Shown piece by piece: positions 10,801 to 21,630 of a stretch of 64,000 nucleotides of DNA (the stretch's first letter is position 1; every line of letters begins with the position of its first letter). Source of the stretch: Scilla litardierei (taxonomy: Eukaryota > Streptophyta > Magnoliopsida > Asparagales > Asparagaceae). The translations under genes and the position numbers were made by a program. The DNA is taken from assembly GCA_030789695.1 (NCBI GenBank), contig CM061133.1:93843248-93907247 (forward strand), written 5' to 3'. The notes beneath the pieces were generated by a model, which worked only from the letters and a program-made list of their open reading frames with translations, made no database searches and was not told the DNA's origin.

Positions 10801-11765
10801 TGTTTCAGAGTGTTTTCTCACTACAAAGCGTTGACCGTGGAGAACCCGGTCAACGTGGTCAAGGGGCCCGCTTGGGTCCCTCGGGTGCTTCGAATCGGTG
10901 CAGATGGGGCGAGGGGAAGCCTCGGCCCTGGTTGAGACGCTCGGCCTCGGACAGACGAGCACGGCCTCGGAGGTAGGACGACGAGGGGTTGCCTCAGTCG
11001 CCCAGCTAGATGCGTGTTCGGCGAAGGGCGAGGGGAAGCCTCGGCCCGGGTCGAGACGCTCGGCCTCGGTAGGATGCGCTCGGCCTCGCCTGACGGACGG
11101 TGAGGGTAAGCCTCACTCGTCCAGTTGACTGTGAGGTTGGAGAGGGGCGAGGGGGAGCCTCGGCCCGTTGATCAGCTGTCCACCTGCGTAGACGAGAACG
11201 CTCGTCAGGGGGCCGGACCTAGGTTCCGGCCAAATCCACTCCGATGCCTAAGTCAGATAGAGATCTGAAAGAGGAGGCCCGGCGGAGACGGTTCGACTCG
11301 TGAGGAGATCGGAACGGCGTCTCACGGCGCGAGCGGGGGAGGAAGGAGATAGGATGGGGGAGCTAGGTCGTTGATGGAGTACCTTAGGTTTTTTGATACC
11401 TGAGATGCGGTCCACTTCTTCGTCGTCTTCCCAGCCCTTTTGTAGAGCTCCCAGCGTGATTGCCTCTGGCCCACGTCCCACGCCCACCCTCGATCATGCC
11501 CCATCAATCCGCCCCCTCACCGCCGCTCTCTTCGCCATGCCAGCACCTCCCCATTACCGCCATTTAGTGGTCGCGTGTCCGGGGGAGCGGTTTTCGCAGG
11601 AGTGGGCGAGTGACCAGCGGGTTATCGGGACCGGGTCGGATCGACATTCGAGAAGATCCCTTATAGGGCCTTTGTAGAATGGGCTTGAGGATGCAGATGG
11701 GCTCTCGACCAGTAGTCAGGCTCCTGGGCTCGTGTCTTTTGGGTCTCGGTCAAATAGGCGTAACA
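10801..11765 (-). repeat. E2 3' LTR
   Basis: It reads TGTTTCAG..TAACA on the plus strand and is the same length as 25982-26946. It holds five GAGG/CCTC mini-hairpins (near 10910, 10980, 11030, 11098, 11148), including GTGAGG-GTAAG-CCTCAC. The polypurine tract CCCCCATC (plus strand) follows at 11766. Confidence 0.92.
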
Positions 11766-12235
11766 ATTGCCCCCATCGGTCGGGTTGATCGGCCTCGGCC
11801 GGTTCGGCTCGGCCGATGTGACTTCTGCCGATTTTGACAAGCTCGCCAGTTGATGCCGACTCATCTATTAGTCGTCATCATGAGTTGGCCCGCTCGATAT
11901 TTTTAAAGCGTGGGCTCCGAAGCGCCGTCGTTCTTCTGATGCTGCCACGTGTGGCTGCAAGCCTATCCCCACCATTCGTGGGGTTGTCTTCAGTTGAGAA
12001 GCTGAGGGGTTCGTGAGCCGCCCTTGGTGGGGTCGATCAGCCTTGGCTTGCTCGGATCGACCGCTGTGCCTCCTGGGATTCCGAGTGGCGCTTCAATCGA
12101 GGCATGGTCATAAATGTAGGTCATGATGAGGCGGATCGATTGGACTTCCCCTGGCGCCGATTTCGAAACGCCGCCGGTTCTTCGAGTCTTGCCACGCGTT
12201 ATTGTCAGGCGCTTCGAATTCGTCCCTGCGTCCGA

Positions 12236-12243
12236 TATATAAG
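12236..12243 (+). promoter_or_regulatory. TATA box of the E2 antisense gene
   Basis: TATATAAG lies about 150 bp before the ATG at 12385, matching the position in E1. The region 11766-12235 upstream is conserved with E1 and would be its promoter. Confidence 0.65.
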
Positions 12244-12384
12244 ATCCCCAGCTGCGTTGATCTCCTCTCCTTTCTTGCTCTTCCCATTGCTCTAGGCTTT
12301 CTACATCTCGGAGTCTCCCGTCGCCTTCGCTTCTTCGCCTCCTTCAACCTAGCTAAAAGGTAATTACTTTCTCGCTCTCGTATT

Positions 12385-12882
12385 ATGGCTGCTCTTAGGA
12401 TAGGCGGTTCTGGCCGAGGGGCGAGGGATTCTCCAGAGTCGAGGCGGAGTAGGCCCCGGCCAGTGGGATCAAGTTCCTCTTCCGGGAGTCGTCCCCTCCA
12501 AGATAAGGGGAAGGGGAAGCTATTCCCAGACTACGCCTGCGATGACGTGGCGTCGGCTGCCGTGCGTCTTAACGTGCCCCCGGTCATCCTCCGTACACCG
12601 TCGAGGACCGCTCCTTCGGTGGTCTCGGAGATCCGGGAAAGGTATCTCTGCTTCCCGTACGATGTCCGAGTTCCATTCGTCGAAGAGCGGATTTGCCTTC
12701 TGAGGAGCAATGAAGTCGGCGTCTACGTCGAAATGTTTCACCTGGGTCTTCGCTTCCCGCTCAATCCCTTCCTTATCCAGGTCATGGAGTATCTCATGGT
12801 GCCTCTTTGTCAGTTTACCCCTTGCTCGATTGCGGTACTGACGGGCTTCGCCACGCTCTGCTGCACCCGCGGCCTGGATCCG
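12385..12882 (+). pseudogene. E2 antisense gene, 5' part, cut by E3
   Basis: It starts MAALRIGGSGRG and runs through RYLCFPYDVRVPFVEERICL and LGLRFPLNPFLIQVMEY to CTRGLDP, then passes into the E3 LTR at 12883. Compared with E1, about 130 bp of coding sequence are missing between here and the resumption at 21631, so the gene could not be repaired simply by precise loss of E3. The domain is the gypsy-type transposon domain described for E1. Confidence 0.85.
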
Positions 12883-14610
12883 TGTCACGCCCCGCTTCCC
12901 TAAAATGGAGGCGAGACGTGAGAAGCTCCGCACGAGAGTGGAGCTGTGAAGCCCCAAACCCGATAAGCGTTCAATTTAGTATAAGCAGGTCCCTGTAATC
13001 GCAAAAAGGAACAACAACAATAATAATAAAGAGACGGATAAAAATACCAATCCCAAAGTTCGTCCACAAAATATTCCACATCACAGAAAAGCCACCAGGC
13101 TAACAGAAAAAGAGTCTAAGGCCCAGAACAAGGCCAACAAAATAACACAATCATAACAGAGTATCAACTAGGTGCCACGCACCGACAACTAATCAGTCTA
13201 ACAAAAATAGCTAAACAACGACACTAGGACTGATCCCCAGTGTCAACGTAGTCCTCAATCAACGCGGGCTCTGACTCAGCGTCAGCGAACACCACGTCCT
13301 CAGCAAGTAACTCGGGCTCGGGCTCTAACATGTGTCACCCAAAAGAGAGAAGGGGCACATGTCAGCAAGTCGAACGACTTGTGCAAGGAAACGGGAATAA
13401 AGATAAACTAGCAACCTAGCAGTTAAAATATGGTGCATGGCAAGTAAAGTAAGGTAGTAACAAGTAAAGTAAAGGAGAATACAAGTGGCTAGTGGTTGTT
13501 GTGGCAAGTAGCATCAGGTAACAAGTACAAGTACAAGGGATCACTCAACGAGTGCCCTATGCCCTCAGGCTGTGTTCAAGTGTCAAGTACAAGGGATCAC
13601 TCAACGAGTGCCCTATGCCCTCAGGCTGTGATGAGCTCGTCTTCTGGAACACGAGCCAGAAAGTGTATTTAACAAGTATGGCGTAGGGGTGCACCTAGCC
13701 GGAACAAGTAGCACTAGTATGTAGCGAAGCTACACAATCACGATGAGTATTCAAGCATGCAAAATGCAATGACATGAACATATTCGCGTACCGTTAATTG
13801 TATTTAAACGTGACAGGCAAAATGCAATGGCATGAACAGATATTCGCGTACCGTTTATTTGAATTAAACATGGCAGTTAAAAATGCAATAGCAGTTAAGG
13901 ATGCATGGATGACATGAACAGTTAATACACGTACCGTTTAGGGAAATTAAACGTGACATACAAGCATGATGAGGGTGACGGACCAAGCTTCGTTGTCAAG
14001 CTAGGTCAAAGGCGTCTAAACGGCTATCCTTTCACCGTCTAGTCTCTTTTACGCTAAAGCAAGGTAAATGGCCTAAGACATGGCCCAAATCAAGAGATCC
14101 AAGTTTCACTTGCCTGATACCGGGATTGACGAGCAATGAAGATCGTCACACAAGCTAACTACGGAAAGATTCGCTGTTATGGCAAAACAATCATTAGCAT
14201 AAAGATCCTAAATAAGTTTCTTATTAGAACCCTAATCATCTAATCAATCCATTTTATTAGGGTTTCACAATGTCAATGTGGGTTATGTTGAAATTAAAGG
14301 AATCGAATATTACCGCGTAAGGAACGGAAGAATAACGCCGAGCAACCACGGCGACGGGAGAAACGCTCCGGGGAACCTAGGGTTCAGATCTGGAAATGAC
14401 TGGGGAAGTTTGGAGAAATAGGGTTTTGGGGGATTTGGGGATTTTGATGGAGATTTGGGGAAGATGAGAGGTGGAATGAGTGGAGGGAGGGTTTGGATGA
14501 TGGAGGATGAGCTTGGATGGAGGAAATAGGGTTTGAGGGAGATGGGGGCTCAAAGGGGGAAGAAATTAGGGTTTTAGGTCGTGAGGGAGGAGAAGAAAAC
14601 GTTTGGAGGG

Positions 14611-14620
14611 GTATTTATAG
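14611..14620 (-). promoter_or_regulatory. E3 LTR TATA box
   Basis: CTATAAATAC on the minus strand lies directly downstream, in element orientation, of the TAGTCGGTC array. The truncated 5' LTR lacks both. Confidence 0.8.
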
Positions 14621-14663
14621 AGTTTGGTGGCGGCTATGGCAAAACTAGGGTTTCCTGCACTGC

Positions 14664-15090
14664 TTAGTCGGTCAAAGACCAACTGCTGACCGACTAGTTT
14701 GAGATCTAGTCGGTCGGTTGAACAACGTAGACCGACTAAGTGTAAACAGTAACTCCAGTCGAAATCCTGAACTAAGAGTTAGTCGGTCTGAGTACATAAC
14801 TTGACCAACTAGTTTGATAACTAGTCGGTCGAAGGATGAACTTAGACCGACTAAGAGTAAACAGTAACTAGTGTCAAAAATAGTTGATGTGTTAGTCGGT
14901 TAAAGAAGCATTGCCGACCGACTAGTTTGCAACCTAGTCGGTCAACCAACGTTCTTAGACCGACTAACGATAAACAGTAACTCCTGAACAATTTTAGAAG
15001 GCCAACTAGTCGGTTCAAGAAGGATTTCCGACCGACTGGATCGTCATCTAGTCGGTCGGTGGCCCTTCTTACACCGGCTAATGTGCACCA
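14664..15090 (-). repeat. E3 U3 palindrome array (four ~112-116-bp units)
   Basis: Units begin near 14664, 14780, 14892 and 15006. Each unit contains TAGTCGGTC, its inverse GACCGACTAG, and CTAGTCGGTC again, usually followed by GACCGACTA and TAAACAGTAACT. The array sits directly upstream of the TATA box in transcription order, where an enhancer would be. Confidence 0.88.
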
Positions 15091-15350
15091 AAAGTTCCGA
15101 TACGGAGCGCGGGGCCCCGGGATCGATTCCTAAGACTCCTAGGCTTGATCCAATAGTAAGATACGACCGTTATGAAGTCCGTCACGAATGACATACTTCG
15201 AAATTGACAATCCTAGGGAAGAAACGAGAAAATACGACGAATCGATCGAAAACGAAAGCTACGGAGACGAAAACCACACGTGAGGGGAAAATCCACCAAA
15301 ACATATATTATATTATAATAAATCCAGATACATGAAAAGCAGTCGTTACA

Positions 15351-15388
15351 TCCTCCCCAACTTAAGAAAAATTCTGTCCTCGGAATTT
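15351..15388 (-). promoter_or_regulatory. E3 polypurine tract with GAGGAC-loop hairpin
   Basis: On the minus strand AAATTC-CGAGGACA-GAATTT forms a 6-bp stem (15388-15369). Six nucleotides later comes AGTTGGGGAGGA (15362-15351), which abuts the LTR start TGTAACG. Confidence 0.75.
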
Positions 15389-15396
15389 CCGAATTC

Positions 15397-16299
15397 TCAC
15401 GAGTCCGGAAACAAAAGTGGGAAACGCTCTCGCATCTCATCCTCATTCTCCCAAGTAGACTCTCCAGGTGAGCCGTGTCGCCACATCACCCTCACAAGAT
15501 TGACAATCTTGTTCCGAAGCGATTTCTGACGCCTGTCCAGAATCTGCACTGGATGCTGGTCATACGTCAAATCGGGGCGAACGGTAATCTCCGAAAAATC
15601 CACCGCATAAGATGGATCGCTAATGTATCGACGAAGCTGCGACACATGGAAAACATTGTGAACTCCTTCCAAAGATGGCGGCAAGGCCAAGCGATAAGCT
15701 ACCTCGCCAACCCTCTCCAAAACGTCAAACGGTCCAATGTATCACGGGCTCAACTTCCCGCGCTTCCCGAAACGAATCACACCACGATTCGGGGAAATCT
15801 TCAAGAACACATGGTCGCCCGGCTGAAACTCCAAAGGACGACGTTTAGCATCCGCCCAATGCTTAAAACGGTCCTGAGCAATTCTCAACCTCTCCCGAAT
15901 ATTCCTGACGATATCCACGGCCTCCACGATCATCTCAGGTCCCAACAACTCCCGATCTCCAACGTCATCCCAACTCAATGGCGATCGACATTTCCTCCCA
16001 TAAAGAGCGGTGAAAGGCGCCATGCCAATACTCGCCTGGAAGCTGTTGTTGTAGGAAAATTCCACCAAGTGTAGATGTTCCTCCCATGAACCCTTGAAAT
16101 CCAACATGCACGCCCTCAGCATGTCTTCCAAAATCTGAATCGTCCTCTCGGACTGGCCATCCGTCTGCGGATGGTACGCCGTGCTGAAACTCAGACGCGT
16201 ACTCAAACTCTTCTGAAAACTCTGCCAGAACTGAGATGTGAACCTCTTGTCTCTGTCAGACACGATACTCACGGGGACTCCATGAAGTCGCACAACCTC
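15397..16299 (-). pseudogene. E3 integrase C-terminal half and chromodomain
   Basis: It starts at the acceptor of a candidate 71-bp intron (16300-16370). The integrase core continues with SDRDKRFTSQFW, YHPQTDGQSERT (the catalytic D and E regions) and LYGRKCRSPL. A TGA at 15744-15742 interrupts the frame where related elements usually have arginine (CGA to TGA fits CpG decay). The same frame continues with VGEVAYRLALPPSL and the chromodomain-like DRRQKSLRNKIVNLVRVMW..W to 15397. Chromodomains of this lineage guide integration to heterochromatin. Confidence 0.88.
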
Positions 16300-16370
16300 C
16301 TGCACGATTCATGTTACATCACTATCCAAACTAGGAAAAGGAAATAAAACGGAGAGTAAAAGAATTTTAC
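16300..16370 (-). other. Candidate 71-bp intron or insertion within E3 integrase
   Basis: It starts GTAAAATTC and ends GTGCAG on the minus strand, is T-rich unlike its coding neighbours, and is not a multiple of three. Removing it joins YME to EVVRLHGVP in frame. Alternatively it is a small insertion, since GGAGGT flanks both sides. Confidence 0.6.
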
Positions 16371-18746
16371 CTCCATATATCTCCTTGCTAGCGCTTCAGT
16401 GGACTGTCCCACTCGGAACGGAATAAAGTGCGCCGATTTGGTCAATCGATCTACGATCACCCAAATCGCGTCATTCTGCTTCGGACTCCGAGGTAGTCCA
16501 GTCACGAAATCCATAGTGATGTGTTGCCATTTCCACTCCGGAATCGGAAGCGGTTGTAGCAACCCGGTCGTACGCTGATGCTCCGCCTTCACTTGCTGGC
16601 AAACCAAGCACTTGGCTACACTCCGAGCCACACTCCTCTTCATACCATGCCACCAATAATTCAGACGAAGATCCTGGTACATCTTGGTGCCACCAGGATG
16701 CACAGAATACGGCGAACTGTGTGCCTCCACCATCAACTCCTCTCTAATATCCCCAGCTGGCACACACAACCTGGCTCCAAACCTCAGCGAGCCATCCTCA
16801 TGAATCAAAAAGTCAGTCCGCAGACCGGCTTCCACCTGCTCCCGAATCTTCACCAGCTTCAGATCCTCAGCCTGGCCAGCCTTAATCCGATCCACGATCG
16901 TCGACTGTACCTGCATGTACATCAACGAAGAAGCCTCCCCAGGAAGAACAATCTCAACACCAGACTCGCAAAAATCCTGATGCAATCTCCACTGCGAGGT
17001 CAAAATCATCACCGCTGGAAGCCTACTCAGCACATCAGGAACCACATTCACCTTGCCAGGGTGAAACTGCAAGTCAATATCATAATCCGCCATAAGCTCC
17101 AACCATCGACGCTGTCGCATGTTGAGCTCCTTCTGAGTGAAAATATACTTCAAGCTTTTGTGATCGGTGAAAATCTTCACTTTCTCACTCAGCAGGAAGT
17201 GCCTCCAAATCTTAAGAGCAAACACGACGGCAGCCAACTCCAAATCATGTGTCGGGTAGTTCTTCTCATGAACCTTAAGCTGACGAGATGCATACGCCAC
17301 AACATGCCCATGCTGATGCAACACACAACCGAGACCCTTGCCAGAAGCATCGCAAAAGATCTCAAATCCACCGCTGCGGTCAGGCACAACAAGAATAGTG
17401 GCAGTCGTCAACCTCTCCTTCAGAATACCAAAAGCACTCTCACAATCACCCGACCAAGCAAAAGCAACATCCTTCTGCGTCAACCTGGTCATCGGCTCAG
17501 CAATACGGGAAAAGTCCTTAATGAATCGCCGATAATAACCAGCAAGTCCAAGGAAACTCCGAATCTCAGACGCTGACGACGGAACAGGCCACTCCCTGAT
17601 GGCCATAATCTTCTCAGGATCCACTGAAATACCATCTCCAGTCACCACATGCCCGAGAAAAGCAACTCTATCCAGCCAGAAATCACACTTCGAAAACTTA
17701 GCATACAACCGATGCTTCCTCAAAATTTCCAACACCGTCCTTAAGTGCGAGGCATGCTCTTTCTCCGACTTCGAATAGATCAGAATGTCGTCAATAAAGA
17801 TAACGACAAACTTATCCAAAAAGTCGTAGAAAATCATGTTAATCAGATTCATGAAAACTGCGGGCGCGTTAGTTACGCCGAAGGGCATAACCACAAACTC
17901 ATAGTGTCCATACTTCATCCTGAACGCTGTCTTCGGAACATCATCCTTCATCACCTTCAACTGATGGTAACCACTCCTCAAATCCAACTTAGAAAACACC
18001 CTCGAACCTCCAAGCTGATCAAAAATATCATCGATGCGAGGCAACAGGTATTTATTCTTAATGGTCACCGCATTCAACTCCCGATAGTCCACGCACATGC
18101 GACGCGAACCATCCTTCTTCTTAACCAGCAACACCGGTGCTCCCCACGGAGACACACTAGGATTAATATAACCCTTCTGCAAAAGCTCATCCAACTGCTT
18201 CCGCAACTCTTCCAACTCTGCAGGTGCCATACGATACGGCGCCTTCGAAATCGGCTGCGCACCTGGGACAAGATCGATAGAAAATTCCAAAGCCCGATCA
18301 GGCGGCAATCCAGACATCTCCTCGGGGAAGACGTCGCCAAAATCTCGCACCACAGCTGGCCACTCCAGCTCCATCTGCATAGCCACAGCCTCCACCGGCC
18401 TGGCCCGAAATCTGACAGGACCAAGCGAACTGCTACCACGACTGAACTCAAACACTGGATGTCCGGGAATCTCGAACACCACCTTCTTCCTCCGACAGTC
18501 GATCGTAGCATAGAAGCTCGCAAGCCAGTCCATACCAAGAACTGCATCATAGTTGATGATGTCGTGGACAATGAAATCAGCACAAAGCTCATGTCCACAA
18601 ACCACCAACGGGCAAGAATTGCACCCACGATGCACCGAGACCACGCCATTCCCTGTGACGATATTCCAACTCTTAGGAAGAGAGGACGTCGACAAGAAAT
18701 GCTTCTCCACGAAGCTCCGAGAAATAATGCACATCGATGCACCAGA
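16371..18746 (-). pseudogene. pol: E3 protease, reverse transcriptase, RNase H and N-terminal integrase
   Basis: The protease motif LFDSGAS lies around 18743, directly after an in-frame TGA (18749-18747) with no other break in the motif. RT motifs follow in order: [22 protein letters not shown], the catalytic FIDD (about 17800) and FLGHVVT. RNase H shows [20 protein letters not shown] and FTDHKSL. Integrase has its zinc-binding H/C residues ([16 protein letters not shown]) and first catalytic D in [10 protein letters not shown], then enters the candidate intron at 16370. Apart from the upstream TGA this stretch is open, so inactivation is recent. Confidence 0.93.
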
Positions 18747-18790
18747 GTCAAAGAGGACTCACGCAGGAAATGTGCAAACCAAAACCACAC

Positions 18791-18903
18791 CTAACAAGCA
18801 ATTAACAATCAAATCCTAGTCTAGCAAACAATCATGAGCAAGCAACCAATATAATCAAAAATCAAACTAACTAAGGAAGATAAATAGCTAGAATGAGCGT
18901 TAC
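18791..18903 (-). other. Candidate 113-bp intron between E3 gag and protease
   Basis: It runs from GTAACGCTC to TTGCTTGTTAG on the minus strand, is strongly T-rich and contains stops. Removal joins VIAG to VVLVCTFPA in frame just before the protease, a join that fits the usual spacing in this family. Confidence 0.6.
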
Positions 18904-20034
18904 CTGCAATAACTTCATCCACGGTCATGCTCTCCTCCTCAGTCATCAGAAAGGCCTGCCCTCTCGGCGGAACAGCCTGCCGAAATGCCTGTCTCTGTGG
19001 AACAAGGGGCGCTCCACGTACAACGGGCACAGGAGCTCGCTGCTGCAATGGCTGTGCTGCAATAGGAGCCCGCCAAGGCTGCCTCGACTTCGGACACTCC
19101 CGGATGGTGTGGGCAGGATCTCCGCAGACAATGCACTGTCCCAGAAACCTCCTACACTGATCCCTGAGGTGTCCAGTCTTGCCACAGAAATGCCAAGTCT
19201 TCAGAATAGGCCCTCCTGGCCTCTTGAACTGCACCGGATGATTAGGCTTGAAACCAGGCCTAACCACCGCCCTGGCCTGCTCCATAGGCCTCTTCCCAGC
19301 TCCGGAAACAAGTCCCTTCCTCTGATTCAAATTCAACTCTTGCCGCCTCGCAGCAATCAGAACCTTCTGATATGTCTCCAAGTCAGAAGAGGTCACAAAG
19401 CTCTGAAGCTCCAAGGCAAGTCCCTGAAGAAATCGCTGAGCTTTCTCATCGGCATCTTGCACCAACTTAGGTGCAAACCGACTGAGCCTCGTGAACTCCT
19501 GGTGGTACTGATCCACCGACAAGCTCCCCTGCTTCAGATCTATAAAGCGCTGCAGCATCACCTGCCTAGCAGCCTTCGGAAAAACTCTCCATCAAATCTG
19601 GACTTGAAGGTAGTCCAAACGATCGGCTCCACCAGCATCTTCTCTTCAGCATCCCACCAATTCCTGGCGTTATCCTTCAGCTGCCTCTTAGCCAGATCAA
19701 TCCATCCAGCCGGGTTAATCTTCGCCATCGCCAGGTTATCCTCAATGTTCCTTATCCACTCGTCGGCAGCCAGGGGACCCTCAGATCCATCAAAATATGC
19801 GGGACCCAGCTCCCGAAATTGCTTCGCTCCCGGCTCGGAGCGAGGGGCATCCGGAAGAGCCCGGGCAGCTCGAGCAGGTGGAGCATTCTGGACTTGCAGA
19901 AGCACACCCTGCTGAACTTGCATCATCTGGATCATCATCCGCATCATCTCACCGTTAGTGGGTTCCCGCTCAGGCTCCTCATCATGAGGGATCGCACCAC
20001 TACCTCCACCACGGGTGAATCGCCTTCCTGCCAT
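18904..20034 (-). pseudogene. gag: E3 Gag, frameshifted
   Basis: It starts MAGRRFTRGG at 20034. The Gag core reads PLAADEWIRNIEDNLAM, NARNWWDAEE and FKSRFDGEFF. A single-base loss near 19575 shifts the frame just after EFF; the correct reading resumes with MLQRFIDLKQGSLSV. Two zinc knuckles follow. The first lacks its leading cysteine (WHFCGKTGHLRDQC, Trp in place of Cys) and the second is complete (CIVCGDPAHTIREC). The interval 20035-20176 is the leader; I could not recognise a standard tRNA-Met PBS after the LTR. Confidence 0.9.
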
Positions 20035-20176
20035 CTAGTGACACAGAAAACGAAGCAGATTAGACTCATAGCTTATGACTCGGATATCGAATTTATTTGT
20101 TGGACAATCTTATATCATTATTGTTATCCCTGATAATTGCAGTTACAGAGGACCTGCATGGGCCACCACTAAAACC

Positions 20177-21630
20177 TGTCACGCCCCGCTTCCCTAAAAT
20201 GGAGGCGAGACGTGAGAAGGTCTGCACGAGAGTGGAGATGTGAAGCCCCAAACCCGATAAGCGTTCAATTTAGTATAAGCAGGTCCCTGTAATCGCAAAA
20301 AGGAACAACAACAATAATAATAAAGAGACGGATAAAAATACCAATCCCAAAGTTCGTCCACAAAATATTCCACATCACAGAAAAGCCACCAGGCTAACAG
20401 AAAAAGAGTCTAAGGCCCAGCACAAGGCCAACAAAATAACACAAACATAACAGAGTATCAACTAGGTGCCACGCACCGACAACTAAGCAGTCTAACAAAA
20501 GTAGCTAAACAACGACACTAGGACTGATCCCCAGTGTCAACGTAGTCCTCAATCAACGCGGGCTCTGACTCAGCGTCAGCGAACACCACGTCCTCAGTAA
20601 GTAACTCGGGCTCGGGCTCTAACATGTGTCACCCAAAAGAGAGAAGGGGCACATGTCAGCAAGTCGAACGACTTGTGCAAGGAAACAGGAATAAAGATAA
20701 ACTAGCAACCTAGCAGTTAAAATATGGTGCATGGCAAGTAAAGTAAGGTAGTAACAAGTAAAGTAAAGGAGAGTACAAGTGGCTAGTGGTTGTTGTGGCA
20801 AGTAGCGTCAGGTAACAAGTACAAGTACAAGGGATCACTCAACGAGTGCCCTATGCCCTCAGGCTGTGTTCAAGTGTCAAGTACAAGGGATCACTCAACG
20901 AGTGCCCTATGCCCTCAGGCTGTGATGAGCTTGTCTTCTGGAACACGAGCCAGAAAGTGTATTTAACAAGTATGGCGTAGGGGTGCACCTAGCCGGAACA
21001 AGTAGCACTAGTATGTAGCGAAGCTACACAATCACGATGAGTATTCAAGCATGCAAAATGCAATGACATGAACATATTCGCGTACCGTTAATTGTATTTA
21101 AACGTGACAGGCAAAATGCAATGGCATGAACAGATATCCGCGTACCGTTTATTTGAATTAAACATGGCAGTTAAAAATGCAATAGCAGTTAAGGACGCAT
21201 GGATGACATGAACAGTTAATACGCGTACCGTTTAGGGAAATTAAACGTGACATACAAGCATGATGAGGGTGACGGACCAAGCTTCGTTGTCAAGCTAGGT
21301 CAAAGGCGTCTAAACGGCTATCCTTTCACCGTCTAGTCTCTTTTACACTAAAGCAAGGTAAATGGCCTAAGACATGGCCCAAATCAAGAGATGCAAGTTT
21401 CACTTGCCTGATACCGGGATTGACGAGCAATGAAGATCGTCACACAAGCTAACTACGGAAAGATTCGCTGTTATGGCAAAACAATCATTAGCATAAAGAT
21501 CCTAAATAAGTTTCTTATTAGAACCCTAATCATCTAATCAATCCATTTTATTAGGGTTTCACAATGTCAATGTGGGTTATGTTGAAATTAAAGGAATCGA
21601 GTATTACCGCGTAAGGAACGGAAGAATAAC
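20177..21630 (-). repeat. E3 5' LTR, truncated
   Basis: It matches 12883-14336 and stops at AATAAC, after which host sequence AAGCTGGGATTATG follows. The missing part is the U3 with TATA box and palindrome array, so E3 has lost its own promoter. Confidence 0.9.

Larger units (their letters stand above)
12883..15350 (-). repeat. E3 3' LTR (complete)
   Basis: On the minus strand it begins TGTAACGACTGC right after GGGGAGGA and ends GGGGCGTGACA. It includes a TATA box (14611-14620), an upstream palindrome array, two tandem hairpin units with CACTC-AAC-GAGTG (13530-13625) and three degenerate ~60-bp repeats containing CGCGTACCGTT (13755-13950). Confidence 0.88.
12883..21630 (-). mobile_element. 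E3: Ty3/gypsy chromovirus (Tekay/Del-like), 5' LTR truncated
   Basis: The minus-strand order is 5' LTR remnant, gag with zinc knuckles, protease, RT, RNase H, integrase, chromodomain, polypurine tract and full 3' LTR. The 3' LTR is 12883-15350 (2468 bp). The 5' LTR remnant, 20177-21630 (1454 bp), matches exactly the first 1454 bp at 12883-14336 in length. The outer 1014 bp of the 5' LTR and about 130 bp of the host antisense gene are gone, and no target duplication can be found. Coding parts carry nonsense codons and a frameshift, so the copy is dead. Confidence 0.92.

Noticed and set aside
15475..19915. Long plus-strand open frames opposite the E3 gag-pol
   Set aside because: They are antisense to clear RT, RNase H, integrase and Gag motifs and show no domain of their own.
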